In this document: positions 10,790-23,841 of the stretch, in pieces
Numbering within the stretch: the stretch's first letter is position 1
How the letters are laid out: every line of letters starts with the position of its first letter
Assembly (NCBI GenBank): GCA_002205965.3
Contig: NADL03000113.1
Coordinates: 186,001-250,000, forward strand
From: Kappaphycus alvarezii
Taxonomy: Eukaryota > Rhodophyta > Florideophyceae > Gigartinales > Solieriaceae
Direction of reading: 5' to 3'
Length of the DNA stretch: 64,000 nt
The notes under the pieces: generated by a model
What the model was told of the DNA's origin: nothing
Seen by the model: the letters and a program-made list of their open reading frames with translations, nothing else
Database searches by the model: none
Program-made: the position numbers and the translations under genes

Positions 10790-11925
10790 TCATCACCAGT
10801 AGCGACTAATAACTCATAGGGATCATAAAAACTGGAAAAATCAGAGAATAATGTCGAAGTTGGGATATCTTTTTCAAGCAAACTCGTAGCTAATTTTGAC
10901 AAATACCCTAACCATTTCTTTTACTTACAGCATCTTACCTTCTTGCTTCCATTATTCTGCTCTTAAGCGCCACAGAAATTTCGCCCTGTAATCAGAAACT
11001 ATTGTAAATTGGCAAAAATTATACTATTTTGTGCTACGACAATTATATGAAGCCATTATGGATAACTCGCCGGTCCTCCGCTTACAAATCTGAAATGTTT
11101 TTATAAATTAACACCAAAAGGAGCTTTATCATGATGTTCAGTGCTGTCAGCTTCAATGATTAGTGCTATGGACACCGTCATAATTTTGTACTTTGAAACT
11201 TCTAGGGCGGTTGTTCCTTTTGAAATTTGAAGTCATAACTGTATGCTTACAACTGGCCACTTATTTTCATTGGTACCTCTCTATATTAACTCTGGTTGAA
11301 ACCTTGCTTGTTGATACGAAAAATAAACAACCAGTTTAACCATTTGTTACCTTTTGTGCTTCGAACCTCCAAGAAATATTCGGGTCTCCAGAGTAGATTT
11401 CATTTTGGACATAGCACTAAAGTTCATACAAATTTCCCCTTAACGAAGAGAAATAAATTTAGTTCTAAAGCTCTGCGCCAAAGTAATAGTTCGGTGAGGT
11501 ACCATTACAAGGACTGTCTTCCAAATCGAGGTTTATTACTTTCGCTGCAAAATAAATCACCGAAGAAAAAACACAGTAATTTTTTGCATACCTGAATAGA
11601 CGGCATTTCTCCATATTTTTAAGCTTGTCGAATCTAATGCATAGCAATTAAACTGTCTCACACGAAAAGTTACACAGCCAAAAATTGCAAGTCAACCATT
11701 ATTTTTCAGCACACATATTAACACCAACATCGATTCTGAAATTAAAGAGCATCACCAAGAGCGCTGCACTAAAATTCTTGGACGAAAGGAAACTACGATA
11801 AATCTATGGCTGCACAAAGTGGCCTCACAGCCATAAAATGGGCTCTTTTTATATTTTTTCTTTTTTATTCGGATTGAAAATAAATAGAGTAAACTGATTG
11901 ATAGATAAAGTGATTTTAACCACAC
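10790..11925. other. AT-rich, nothing recognised
   Basis: An open frame at 11296-11595 (+) has no motif and reads like chance translation. Confidence 0.4.
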
Positions 11926-11929
11926 TGGA

Positions 11930-12640
11930 GGAGATATTTTGAAGACCTAGCACTGTTATGAATCTATGGCGACGTTCAAAGCAAAGCTCTTCTTGATTGT
12001 TCTAAGGATGATGGAGGCCTAGCTTTCAAAATGATACAAACAGAGTATGATTCACTTTTTGAGCAATGAGACTATAATTTCTCTGAGAAAGCCAAGAAAG
12101 AAGTCTTGAAACATGTTATGGAAGTGATTCAACCACTCATGCTCAAAAAGGATGGATTATACTCTCAAACTTGAGATAAAAGGGTTTAAATGTGAACTTT
12201 TCATTTTTTCGAGTTCGATGAAACCATTGCTGTTAGCTATGGCTCTGTGTAACCTGGGGGGATTCTTGGTAACAAATTTTCGATTCAAGCTATAATCAAC
12301 TAGAATTAATTTGTTGCATCAATCTTAGCACGACTTGCATGTCTATACCTTGGTTATGGTTACGAATTGTATCTACTTCAGAGAAGATATGGAAATTAAG
12401 TACAAAGTTGATCGATCTTGGGAGAACAAAGCGCAGTGATAGCGTTCCCATCGGCAGTAAACTTCCCATTCTGGTGATGAATGGTGAAATTCCCTTGCAT
12501 GATGACGATATCGAATACCATAGTGTAGAGGTAGGATCTTAGTCTGATGAAGAGGACAAAAGGAAATATATAGAAAATTAACAACGGCACACCTCATGAA
12601 ACTGTCACAGAGTCGACGAACTACTCTTGCGTTTGATTTG
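11930..12640 (+). pseudogene. Decayed coding-like sequence of unknown family
   Basis: Two plus-strand stretches read like real protein. Near 11965-12170 there is DDGGLAFKMIQTEYDSLFEQ and, further on, FSEKAKKEVLKHVMEVIQ. Near 12440-12580 there is GSKLPILVMNGEIPLHDDD, then IEYHSVEVGS and SDEEDKRKYIEN. They are in different frames and interrupted, so this is a remnant. I cannot assign a family. It may belong with the gypsy-like piece at 13.9 kb on the same strand. Confidence 0.35.
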
Positions 12641-13098
12641 ATTAGAAAAATTCAGATAGTGCTTAACCTCTGGAAGTCGAATCTGATGGTAATAAAGACC
12701 GGTTAAGGGGTCATCAAATTGCATGCACTCCGAAATAGTCCGCATTTGTCAAAGAGAAATGCAAGTAACTGCTTAACATGGCTTTTAACAGCAGAACTAC
12801 AAATTTGAAGTGGACTTGTGCTACGATCATCTCTTGAAACGAAATCCTTAGGGCTACGGGTCTGGTCCAGATTTACCAAAAGTCAATGACAATGTCAAAA
12901 AAATAATACAACTTCAATTCACTCGCGGAATTTTATTTCATTACAAATTTGTCGGTCTTTTTTCATGTAGTCGTGTACGCTACATGAAGACAAACCGTGA
13001 GGCATGCATAAATTCATCTATTGAGGCCTAATATACAATATAACGTTTTTTTGTGGCCCAATAGCATTCCTGGATACGAAAAAAATTACAAGGGCTTT

Positions 13099-13422
13099 CT
13101 ACTGAGCCTGAAAATCTCTAAACTTGTGCGAAGAAGAAGTTAAACCTGAAATAAAATAATGAGAATTGGCTGCTAATGAAGAGTAATTTTTGATCATATT
13201 ATCGACAGCACTAGATTGAAGCTTATGCCGATAAAATGTTATGCCATTCTTTAAACGCCCCCCGAAAAGAGGATTGTACTCCTTTGCAGTTCTTGTCTGA
13301 TGCCAACTGCATGCGAACATGCACATCAGGTTTTGATGAAATGTTTGGTCCCATTTTAAGTCTTTTCGATGAGCTTCCATCACTATAAAATACGCCGCAA
13401 AGGTCAAAAAAAATCCAATCAT
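13099..13422 (-). CDS. Hypothetical 107-codon ORF, doubtful
   Basis: An uninterrupted minus-strand ORF of 107 codons sits in DNA of somewhat higher GC than its surroundings. The translation is mixed in composition (HRKDLKWDQTFHQNLMCMFA, FGGRLKNGITFYRHKLQ) with a hydrophobic start, MIGFFLTFAAYFIVM, that could be a signal anchor. No family is recognised. It may equally be a random or fossil ORF, since decayed element pieces lie on both sides. Confidence 0.2.
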   Translation of the reverse strand: MIGFFLTFAAYFIVMEAHRKDLKWDQTFHQNLMCMFACSWHQTRTAKEYNPLFGGRLKNGITFYRHKLQSSAVDNMIKNYSSLAANSHYFISGLTSSSHKFRDFQAQ

Positions 13423-13887
13423 TCTTTTTTGGCGTCGGGACCCGAAGTAGACATTTTATGTACCTTCCTTTTCCGACAACCGTACTGATCAGGTTAGGAT
13501 TGTGGTTTCTACCCCATTGAAAAGATCTTTTTGTTCATCGACGTTTTTTTACCGAATGAATGAATAGATAAGGTGTACTCACTAAAGTTGATAATATTGA
13601 TGCTGAACAGAGCACTGATCCGTCGCATATCTGGGAGAAAAAGCTGGCCCGTTTTCTGTGCAGATCGTTCAAATCGTACTTACCGCAGTGTGCAAGACAT
13701 TAGCATAACTAATACGATGCCTTTGCGAGTTCTACCGGATTGTCGCATACATTTGCATTGTGTATCCAATTTAAATATTCAAAGCCCATAAATATCTACT
13801 ATATTTGATGTATAAAGCAAGGCTTGAAACCAAATTGTCGATCAAAATTTTTAATAGATACATAGTTGTTTCAAACGACTCGCTGAG

Positions 13888-14067
13888 CTCAACTACAGAA
13901 TTGAGCGCATCCAAGGCGAAAACAAAATATGGGCAAACATGTTCATACTGAGGGCTCCCACTGATAATATAGCGGACCCGGCGGAATTCATATCATCTCC
14001 TGGATTGCCACTAATTACGATGAAAGCCGCTGAGCTTACACAAGGCAGAATGATACCGGATCGATAG
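13888..14067 (+). mobile_element. Fragment resembling the RNase H-integrase linker of a gypsy-type element
   Basis: The plus frame reads LNYRIERIQGENKIWANMF and continues open to 14067. This resembles the segment FxYxIEHxxGExNVWADxLTR that follows RNase H in some Ty3/gypsy elements. The flanks have decayed too far to trace. It is broken and old. Confidence 0.4.
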
Positions 14068-14069
14068 TC

Positions 14070-17000
14070 GAATATCTACATTTCAATACTTCTGATTTCA
14101 CAGTTAAGTTAATTGAAAGTCATACGTTCTGGGTGAGTGAAACAAGACAGATGTAAATCCCTCTGATAACTTAGATTTAAAGTTAATCAAATTCATATAA
14201 GCCCATTGCAGAGGTGGGACCACATTGGCTATCTAGATACGAAATAGAGCATATAAAAATTTGCACGTATAAATTGAAGGCTAATATGGATGGATTTTGC
14301 GAGGATTTTCTTGTGCCATGTATCCTCGTTTGGAAAAAATTCCATTAACCTCTCGCTAAGAAAGCCTATTTAGAAAAAGTAAGCGTGCTTGATCAAATTC
14401 AATTCATTTTTATTAGTGACTAGCGTATGGTAATGACTACATTCTCATCATCAATGATGAGTTTTACGGGTATTTTTATCTTCGTCCCCGCGAGCAATAC
14501 TATTCATCTACACTTTAATCTGTGCTTTTTGATATTTCATTGCATTTGAGCCAGTTATGAGGTGGAACTCAAACCAATGTCATCTTTTTCGCAATGATAT
14601 GATTGGAATTCTCGCATCCAACTTGGGAACCCATCAAATTTTCCCTAGATCACTCCGTATTTCGTTAAATGGAATTAAAAAAGTGATCTCTCCTGAAATC
14701 TTACTTCGTGAACATGCAATTATTACTGATGCGTGCATTTATTAAATATATAGACAATATAAAACAGATGACAGTCACTTGTATACAGTCAGTTATCAAC
14801 AAATACTCATCACGAAGGCGACAAATAGCGCTTCATTTTCTAAACAGATAGGAATTCAAAGTGAAAAATCTATTTCGGTTGAACTGGAAACTTTAAAGGA
14901 GCATGATGCTAAAGGAATGGGCTAAATTTAGTCAATTTGGAAGCTAAAGACAAGAGATATGCGAATTTTTATATCAAAAGGACTGGATTTAGCCTGTCGA
15001 GTTTGAAAATGCTTGCAACGTAGCTGTTAAAGGGCACAATGATAAGACAAAAAATACATTCGTATAGATCTTTGACCGTCAATTGTGTGGCCATAGGCAG
15101 AAAGAACGGTAGCTGTACTCATATTTATGCAAAATAGTTTTACCCCCAGCATATCACACAGATATCGTCAGACTGAGCCGTAGAAGCTGAACACTCGCTC
15201 AGACATAGACGTGAAATCCTTTATCCTTCACGTTTGAAACTACATGTGACTGCTCGAGCTATGAATTCAAGCAATGAAGTTGATTTTCATGAAATTTTTC
15301 CAGAGATAAAATTTTCTTTCAAAAAATGGCCTCTATGAGTCTGTTTCACGTAATTGAAATAATATTCACTGGCTTGATGCAGTTTTTTCATATAATTGTA
15401 ATCTCGTTATATTTTACTACAATCTAAAGGCTGAAGATTACCATACTTATTCAAGCATTTTATGGGAAGGTGCTGGACATGTCGTTTGCGTGGTACATTA
15501 AGAACAAACCTAAAGTGCAGATTTTGCCTAATTTCAAGAAAGTTTAGAGACTTTGGCAATCCTGGAGTCTCTACACCAAATTATGAGTAATTTTGATCCT
15601 ATTTCAATTCAGTCATGCCGTAAAGAGTAAATTTAGCCCAATTAGCTCAACATAGTGAGCTTTTTGGCTTAGTTTTAATAACAGTATGGGTAGTTTACGA
15701 GCATAGTACATGTTTTGGTTTATTCTATGAATAAAACGAAATCAAATCAATCAATTGAGGATAGCAGTCATGGTCATCTCTATTGAGTTGTTTCGCACTT
15801 CCCAGAAAGTGCAATTCTTCGTTGTTTTATACAAACAGTATCCTCATAAGATTAATTACTACAATATTAACTTCAATTTAATTATTTCTCTTAACCGAGA
15901 GAGGTTGAATTTTATATACATGATAATATATATCTAAATGAAAGGAAATAAATAATATATCAAGCTCAGGAAGCATTAAACCCAATTGATAATTTGATTA
16001 TGTATGCAAGTCGACAATTTAGCTAATTAAAAGCACATTTAATTTTAATCTTAGGCTGAGATCGGTTTAAACAATAGTGGATCGGTCCATTAGTGTCTAC
16101 TTGGATTAATTATATGAGATCAATACTTCTAAAGGAGCTCCCATATCAGATCGGGGGAATGTGGAATTCGCTGTCGTGTACTTCCCTGTGTTGGTTCACT
16201 ATATTCTGAACAGCCGATGTAGAACATATTCATCAGACACATAGTAAAAGTGTGCAGAAACTATTTGGGACCGAAATAAATCCTGAAATTTTTTTTAATC
16301 AAGTGATCTCCTATTATCGAGATAGAAATTTATGCAATACATTAAATTAGGCAATTATGCCATTATGAACTGTACTAAAAGGGATAAAAATAATTAAATA
16401 CGGGAAAACTACCATCTTCTTTTAGATGAGAGTCACGTAAAACATTATAAGCAAAATTGCAGATAAAATTCATTATCAAGTGAGTATCTGAAAATAGGTA
16501 GATTGGAAACACCAACTAGAAATGTGGTTGGCTGATTTACTTCTGATTGCAGTAATTATCGTACAGGTAGTTCAGAAGAGTCAAACTTGGGAAAAATTAT
16601 ATCTTCAAGCCCATCTCCTTTTCTTGTCTGAATCTTGTAATCGTAACTATATATAAACAAAATATTTTGGACATTATCAACATTGAATTCCGAACTCTTT
16701 GAATTAAACTTTTTCTAGGAAAATTGCATGTATTAAACATAAAGTAAATAAAATGAACATAAGTATAGAAAAAAATCTTCTGGTGGCCTATGGAAACTAA
16801 TACCTCTATATTGAACGGTCGAAATAACCCATAATTTCTTGAGATATAAATAATAACATCATACAAAAATAAGTGTCTACTGCAACAGCTTGGGCCTGGT
16901 AGTTATGAAGGTACAAAAGGTGATGTAACTATTCAGCATCTAAATTTTGAGGCTACGAGAAGTTTTAAGATATAATTTACAATAAGGTAGAATAAAAGAC

Positions 17001-20000
17001 ACATATCATCGATTTACGGAAAAATGTGTCTTTGCTTTTCGGTAGAGTCCATTTTATCTACATCGATTTTAGTTTGCATGCGTGTTGTCGTCTCAACAGA
17101 ATTTAGTATATAAATTACCTTTCATGAAACCTTTATTTCATTATTTGACATCCCTAACTATGATTTTTAAGCTTCATTGAAAATAAATAGATTCTTAAAG
17201 TTCTGAATGCAACTCTAAGCTAGTTCTTAAAAGTTATGTATTTGAAAAACTAAGTATCTACCGTATAATATGTTGAAATTCTGCAGGGGAAACGTTTCGA
17301 ATTGGCCCAAAAATATCTTACTCTGAAAATTTTCAAATAAAAATACCGGGAAAAAAATCTTAGTTTTCATTGAGGTTGATACGAAATTCCAACATCTCTT
17401 TTAAAAAATATTTTTTAAAAAATAGAATACTTTCAACTAAAGAGAGAGTAAATCATTGTCAATTTGGTTGGGAGTAATTACAGATGAAAAGGTTGAGAGC
17501 GAAATAACTTTGAAATTTTTCTTTACTTTAAAGAAAGTCTGTTATTTATCTCAAGTTTAGAAGCACAACATAGGAATGTGTTTTCAATCAAATATTGGAA
17601 CACTTGAAAGCAATCTTGCTTGGCTATATATTTTGGGATAAAAAGTTGTATAAAAAATTTATCTTTTATTTTAATTATTTCCAAAATTCAAAAAAATACT
17701 TGAATTCTTCAAATCTTTGTTTTACGAATGGAAAATTCATTTACCTGGGTAAAATAACTCTATTTTAATGTAAGATATAAAATAGTTACCGCCAATACAT
17801 AAAGTAGAGTCAATGCAATAGGTTAGATAGTTCAACAGATTTAATCGCATTTATTTTAGTTTTCATATCTTTTACATAACGACAATCGAAGTTTTCAGTA
17901 ATTTAGATTTTCTGAAGCAGTATCAGTAGCTCCTTTTTTCTGAATATTTGAATTTTATTGGACTCATTCCTTACAAACTTATTTAAAAATTTTCCACACT
18001 TCTCCAAATTTAGTTTTCGAGATATGATAGTTGGACTAAAATTTTAAGAATATCATTACAAAATCTTTTAGAGAAATGAAATGTCACGTATGATAAAATA
18101 GAACTTATAAGTATTAACTGTAAAATACAACTTTGGGTTGAATCAGCATCATCTTTTAATAGAATATAGTGTTTACATCAGTTTATCTTTCATAAATTTC
18201 CTTAAACTATTCCGCTTTAAAATTATAGGAAAGATATATTTGAAAGGTTTTTGATGTACTAAATTTCTAATATCTAAACCGATATTTATAAAGAATTTGA
18301 AAATAAAAAATCATTCGTTTCAGAGAAAAAGAAAAGTTAAGTATTTCAATAATTCGAGACAGGACTTGAGGCCCCTATTTTTACAAAGATTTATTATTGG
18401 AAGAGAAATATTTACTTGTAACTATACAATGTTCCACAAAAGCAAGATAAAGACAACGAGTCCTCATTCTCGCCCAAAAGCTCACACAAATGTTAATATC
18501 TAGTCATTTCAAATAAATAAGATGGAGCAAACACTTTTACCTACCTTTAGATACTGCAATGAAGTGAACCTTTATTTGCAGTAGTTCCAGGACATTTTCA
18601 CCTATATATTGCCTCTCGGAAGCTTTGCGACCTCAGAAAAGATCAATAATCAATTGAATGGAAACATTTATCGTTACTGTGATTATTTTTCGAGTAGTTT
18701 GTGGACCTATAAACATAGTAAAATAGTTACTATATATTTCTTTATCTGCAAAAAGGACACGTATGTGGGTAATGAAATTAGTCTTCTTTTGTGTAGGTAC
18801 CTTTTAGTTTATGGAGAAAATATTACAGTAAGATAGATAATTTGCAATGAAAGCATTAATATTTATTCAAAGTCTTCCATTTTCTTTTTAGAGTACGCTT
18901 AGCGGACAGTACTGAATTTCTCAACGTATTTTAATATTTCTCCTATGCTTCTGAGCCAGTAAAAGTTCCAAAAATAAACAAATTTATTCACTGCAAATTT
19001 CCCCTCAAATCATTACATGACGCCAAGGAAGTCCTGAGTAAGATATATAAGATTCTTTATGTGAAGCATGAGGACTTCTTTAAGATAATCAATAGAACGG
19101 AAAATATAAAAATAAAATCTAGCAATATATTAATATAGCCTTCCATAAAACATTCAATTATCTCTTAATTAACTAAAAGATCCATTATTCAAAAAAGAAA
19201 CGCAAATCCATTTAAACTAAAAACCAAGAAGGCCACAAAAAATCAAGATGGATTGCTCTCATATATTCCTAACTGCAAAGTTTGAATGGATCAAAGTTGC
19301 TGACGTAACGAATTGTGTTACTTGGCTATGGTTTTAGTTGAAATCAACTGCAAATAATAATCATGTTGACAAAAATTTTCGCATCTAAAACGACAAATAC
19401 CTTCGATGAAAATAGAGAAATTTCAAATATTTTCACAAATATATTTATTAATTTTCTTAAAAACAAATTACAGAAATTGAACGAAACATGGAAACAATAA
19501 AAATTGAATATTAGAAACAATGTCACGTAAAATGATTTATCTGCAAACATGAACAGAGTTAAGTTTTTTTATCCCAGCCTAGTTGATGTACAGTACACAA
19601 TTGCAAAATTATCAGTTATTTGAAATAAGATAGCCGGTTTGAGGCCAAAAATAGGAATATGAGTTTTGCAACAAATGAACTAGCCCATAAGGTAATCAGT
19701 TTAAAATTTTGAACTTTAATATTTTTTTATAGTTCAGAAATATTTGCCAGATTTCACAGGAAGTTTCAATTATCTTACGAAATAAATCATACCTCATCCG
19801 TATTTCGTATAGTTGAGAGACAATTTTTCAGTAGTACCGTATCTGAAAAGAGCATAACTAAAAAAAATTTCCATGACCTGGTTCCTTATCTGTTATTTGT
19901 TTACATTCATCACGACATTATAAAATTTTCCCGAGTAAAAAAACTGTTTAAAGATGAAAAAATATACCAGTGCTAAACTTATTCATCGCATCTCGTCAAT

Positions 20001-20885
20001 GATAATCGTTTGGTGATGAAAAGGGAACTTCAATAGTTTAAAAAGTAACATTAATTTTACTTCATCTGGGGAGATTTGTGGAAATAAAAAAGGAAATGTT
20101 TACTTCTTACTACATGTTTCCATATTAACGATGAATGCAAATCTTATAAATTGAAGCCGTAAAATATTTTTAAAGAAAATCATTTTAATACATTTCTCAT
20201 GGCATTTTCGAACTTTTTAGAGCGACATTCACACAAAATGGTAATTTTCATAAATGAAAATGTTTCCATCATTTCTTATAGAGTGTTTTATACGTAAAAT
20301 ATCACCTGTTTTCCAAAATAATCCAAAATTTCTTAAAAAAAGCAAAGTATGAAGAAATTGCCCGATATTAGGGTAACATTTACTGAATTTATGAAATGAT
20401 AGTCTCAATTTTTGTTTTTCCTTAGTTCTATTAACAGTGTAAACAAAGTTAATGGTTAGATATCCGATAATCCGCACTTCAGTGAATAGAATCAAAGTAC
20501 ACTAGGCAGCAAATCCGTTATTAGAAATTTGGACGATATTCTTATCGTTGAGTTATTGTGCCTAAATGGAAATCAAAGCAAATATTGAAATAATCAGAAG
20601 AGATAATTTAATAAAATTTTGTTTATATACAGGGAATATCAAAGACATTAATTCTTTCAAACAAATACATGAATTAGTCTAACCAAAAAAAAATATAACA
20701 ATTAGTGAAGCTAGAACTATTTCAAAGGTCAAAGTTTTTCTTAACTTCAAGAGAAAGAATTTGAACGATATAAAGTACCAAAACACGTTTTTACTTCAGA
20801 AATCCTGATAGTGAAAGATTTGACTTCATTATTCGCCAGGGTACTCACTCGCAATTTTGAACATTTTTGTAGACCACTAAAGCTC
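14070..20885. other. Long AT-rich, gene-empty block
   Basis: About 6.8 kb of very AT-rich DNA with only short chance ORFs on both strands and no recognisable protein motif, RNA gene or repeat array. It resembles the AT-rich, RIP-degraded compartments known in several ascomycete genomes; this is inference from composition alone. Confidence 0.6.
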
Positions 20886-20890
20886 AAAAA

Positions 20891-21222
20891 TCATACTTTG
20901 AGTCCATAAATCCCTAGAGAGCGGGAGGCTGCAACCTCACCAGCGAACGCAATTCCAACTCCAACGCCAGCACCAGCGAGGGCAACGTCCTCACCGGAGG
21001 CGGCAGCAGATCCAGAGGTAGTGTCACCGCCAACGGCAACAGCATTGTCCCCGGTAGCAGAGGCGCTCGTAGTGTCTGTTGTCACGGAAACAGTGGGAGT
21101 TTCCCCTCCCATCCCAGGCATCATGGCGGCGGGAGAGATTGAGGGTGTCGGGGAGGCCGGAGCGACGCGGTGGCGTTGGCGAAGGCGAAGATAGCGGCGA
21201 TGACTGCAGTTGTGAACTTCAT
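20891..21222 (-). pseudogene. Small secreted-protein gene, copy 1 (frame-shifted)
   Basis: The ATG at 21222 begins MKFTTAVIAAIFAFANA, a classic signal peptide, in the same position and with the same leader as the other three copies. Just after it one G is missing relative to the others (GGTGGCG versus GGTGGGCG), so the frame from this ATG stops after 33 codons. The family frame resumes in the ORF at 21124-20891 (MPGMGGE, TSASATGDNAVAVGGD, EDVALAGAGVGVGIAFAGE). The C-terminus differs from the family ending (SRSLGIYGLKV instead of SPAL). The mature family protein is Ser/Thr/Ala/Gly-rich with no cysteines and a hydrophobic Gly/Ala/Val segment near the end. The function is unknown. GC is far above the flanks. 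Confidence 0.75.
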
Positions 21223-21290
21223 TTTTTAGGATTGAGGCGGAGATGTGATTTCAGAATGAATGAATACTGAGTATAGCGCCTCTTACCAGA
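21223..21290 (-). promoter_or_regulatory. Conserved leader of secreted-protein copy 1
   Basis: The roughly 60 nt upstream of the ATG are shared with copies 2-4, including CAGTATTCATTCATT and CACATCTCCGCCTCAA directly before an A-rich start context. This fixes the ATG chosen and points to a common 5' UTR/promoter. Confidence 0.6.
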
Positions 21291-21294
21291 GAGG

Positions 21295-22640
21295 ACTAAT
21301 GTTTCCATTAGTGGAATCCAATCTTTTAAATAATAATTTGGAAACACTAAGTTGCCTATTGCAAAATGTAATTCGTGCAATAGAATGATTTCTTCGGTTG
21401 GTAGTACATGAATTGCAATTGTGTAAAAGGGAATAAAATATCTTGATTTCATCCTTCTAGAATACATGCTGTTCCATTCTGATACTTCTGTACCACGAAA
21501 TTTTAAAATAAAAAACATATTTTCAAAAATTCAATTTTCCAAGACTATCTCCTTGTTTTATACATAATTTAAAAATTTAATTCAGTGGTCTAGTACAATT
21601 TATATCGACACCTCCATCTAATCGCTCTACTGAATTTCTTTTCGATAACATAGTTAATATTTTAAAGAGTAAACTCACCTGCGAGGGGAAAAGTATGAAA
21701 ACAAAGATTCAGTTGATAAATTGGAAGTTCGCGAGAAAAAGACCTATATTCTGGGAAACGCATTTGAAGCGAAATAAAATGCAAAAAAATTACAAATTTG
21801 AATTTTAGTGGGGTTTGAATTCTTAAAGCATTGAAGGATCCTTTACCATATTCTACCTCAACAGTTGAAGCTATTAAAAACAATACCTGTAACATGTGCA
21901 AGAATTGTCTAGAAAATTTATTTACAAATGTATAACAAAGCATTCTTATTCCTTGAACGTTAAGTTTGAAAACAATGACTGCATTTTTTCGGAGTCATAT
22001 GGACTGTAACTAAGGAGTATTAAATGGCCGAATGCAAATAAAATTAAAAAAATAAGAATGGGTGATTAACTCCAGGAAAAAGGGAATTAAACTATATGTT
22101 TTTAGAAAATATTAAGTAAATTAAAGTTAATACTGTTTTGGATAAATTTGATCTCGAAAAGCAAAAGAAGGAACACACAATGTTTTTTGTACGATTTCAA
22201 GACTTTCAATAGAATACCTTTCATACATGACTCATCTATTTCATTTCGAAGGTCATAGAATAACTCTAAATTTTAAGAAGTGTTCAAGCATCATATATTG
22301 CGAAGTATTACAATTGTCAAAATCAGCAGGAAAATCTCTGTTTTCAGTAAAAAGAAATTTCCACTAAGATTTGAGGATAAATTTCTTAAAGGCCCTCAAT
22401 ATCATTTCTGATTATCTACATTTGCTACAATGGACAATAGACTTACGGGTTGAAAATATTGAAATGTGTATAATTACTTAATGACTGTAACTTTTCATGC
22501 AGTATTCAAAGAAAAAAGCATTCAACCTAGTAATAAAAGTGTTCAGTAGACTTAAATAGGTGTTTCAAGTACGCTCAGTTCAAAATTTTTTCATTCAGAA
22601 ACAAAGAAGACAATTGAATGGCAATTTAATATAGTTTATA
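21295..22640. other. AT-rich block, nothing recognised
   Basis: An ORF of 93 codons at 21662-21943 (-) is AT-rich and motif-free. No gene is called. Confidence 0.5.
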
Positions 22641-22641
22641 A

Positions 22642-23764
22642 ATGGTTTCTGGAAACACAGCGAGCGCCGATGTCCCCTCTGCCCCTATGGAGTCAACTGA
22701 TCTTCCCTCTCTCCCAACAAAGCGAACATCCGGTAGCACTCATCCGTCTGATAGCATAGAAATCTCTGAGCCCTGAGTCGCTGCATCTATAGCTGGATAT
22801 CCCCCACCTCTTGCTTCCCCATCCGAGTCTAATGGCCTCCACCACCGGCAGCGGTACGTACGCTGTTTCTCTTTATAGAGACCTATGATGTCTTCTTACT
22901 GCGCTGCGTTCGTGCTGTAAATGCTCTCATTGACAACTGGGGCGAATCGGATTCGTTGTACGACAAGGTTCATCTAACTTTGTTCGAGCTGATGCCATCT
23001 GTAATTTTAAACACATGCATGGGCCATCGCCCAAGACACTTAAAACAGATTCAATCGTCTCGTCACTCAACGTTGCGTGGAAGTCAAGGAAAAAGATGCG
23101 GCATCGAGTATGTTTGAGAATCAGGGGGAGAAGGAGAAATTACTCGATGATCTGACAGCTTAAATTGATGCCAAGAACGAAGGTACTAGTGCCGATAAGG
23201 ACGAGTCGACGCAATCTGAAAGCGCCTAGTAGCTGCCGGATATTCCATTCACGGAATGGTGCTGAAACGAAGCTCAATGCCAGAGGGTTGCCAGGAAGAA
23301 AGCAGCCCACTCAGCTCAACAGGTTTTGGTAGAAGCGAGCGAGTATATTTGATTAAGGTCCAGATGAGGATGATGTTGCCGCTCAGATTCTGTCTCACGC
23401 AAAGAAAAGGAAGGAGATGGAACCAAAAAAGCTTAGCTTGGAAGAAGAACGTATTGTTATTGAGCGTGATGGAGCGGCACAAGAAGTGGAACGTTTTGAG
23501 ACTATGCAGGAGGCATCAAACCGCCGCCTGGATCTGGATGAGGAACGGTCCCAGCTGAAGAAAGGAGAGAGAAATTTGGCCATAGAGGAGAAAAAGAATA
23601 ATATGGGTGTGCTAGTGTCTCTAGTTGCTCAGCTTGCCGCTAAAAAAGCGGCAACGACGATTGAGCCGAGCGCTTCAAACGGTCGGTACACTCGCAAACT
23701 CGAGAGCTGCGCTCGGTCGCTCGCTGCCAACGTTTTGTTACCATATCCGCGCGTTTCTCAATAA
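22642..23764 (+). pseudogene. Myb/trihelix-like accessory protein of a PIF/Harbinger element (broken)
   Basis: An ATG at 22642 opens a Ser/Pro/Thr-rich N-terminus (NTASADVPSAPMESTDLPSL) that meets a TGA at 22774, after which similar coding continues. Near 22915-22975 the reading VNALIDNWGESDSLYDKV resembles the first helix region of SANT/Myb-like proteins. A strongly charged coiled coil follows at 23417-23620 (LSLEEERIVIERDGAAQEVE, DLDEERSQLKKGERNLAIEE) and ends in MGVLVSLVAQLAAKK. PIF/Harbinger elements typically carry such a Myb-like DNA-binding protein beside the transposase, and a transposase fragment lies next door in convergent orientation. The gene is frame-shifted and interrupted, so it is inactive. 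A host gene of similar build is the alternative. Confidence 0.55.
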
Positions 23765-23841
23765 GTGTTACCATTCTATCTTGTATAGCAGACCAGTTTA
23801 CATTGAAACGTACTTTTTAATGCTAGGTGCGTTGCACATAA

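Noticed and set aside
16597-16866. ORFs of 60-90 codons scattered through the AT-rich blocks
   Set aside because: Their translations are Phe/Ile/Asn/Lys-rich, motif-free and lack start context, as expected for chance ORFs in AT-rich DNA.
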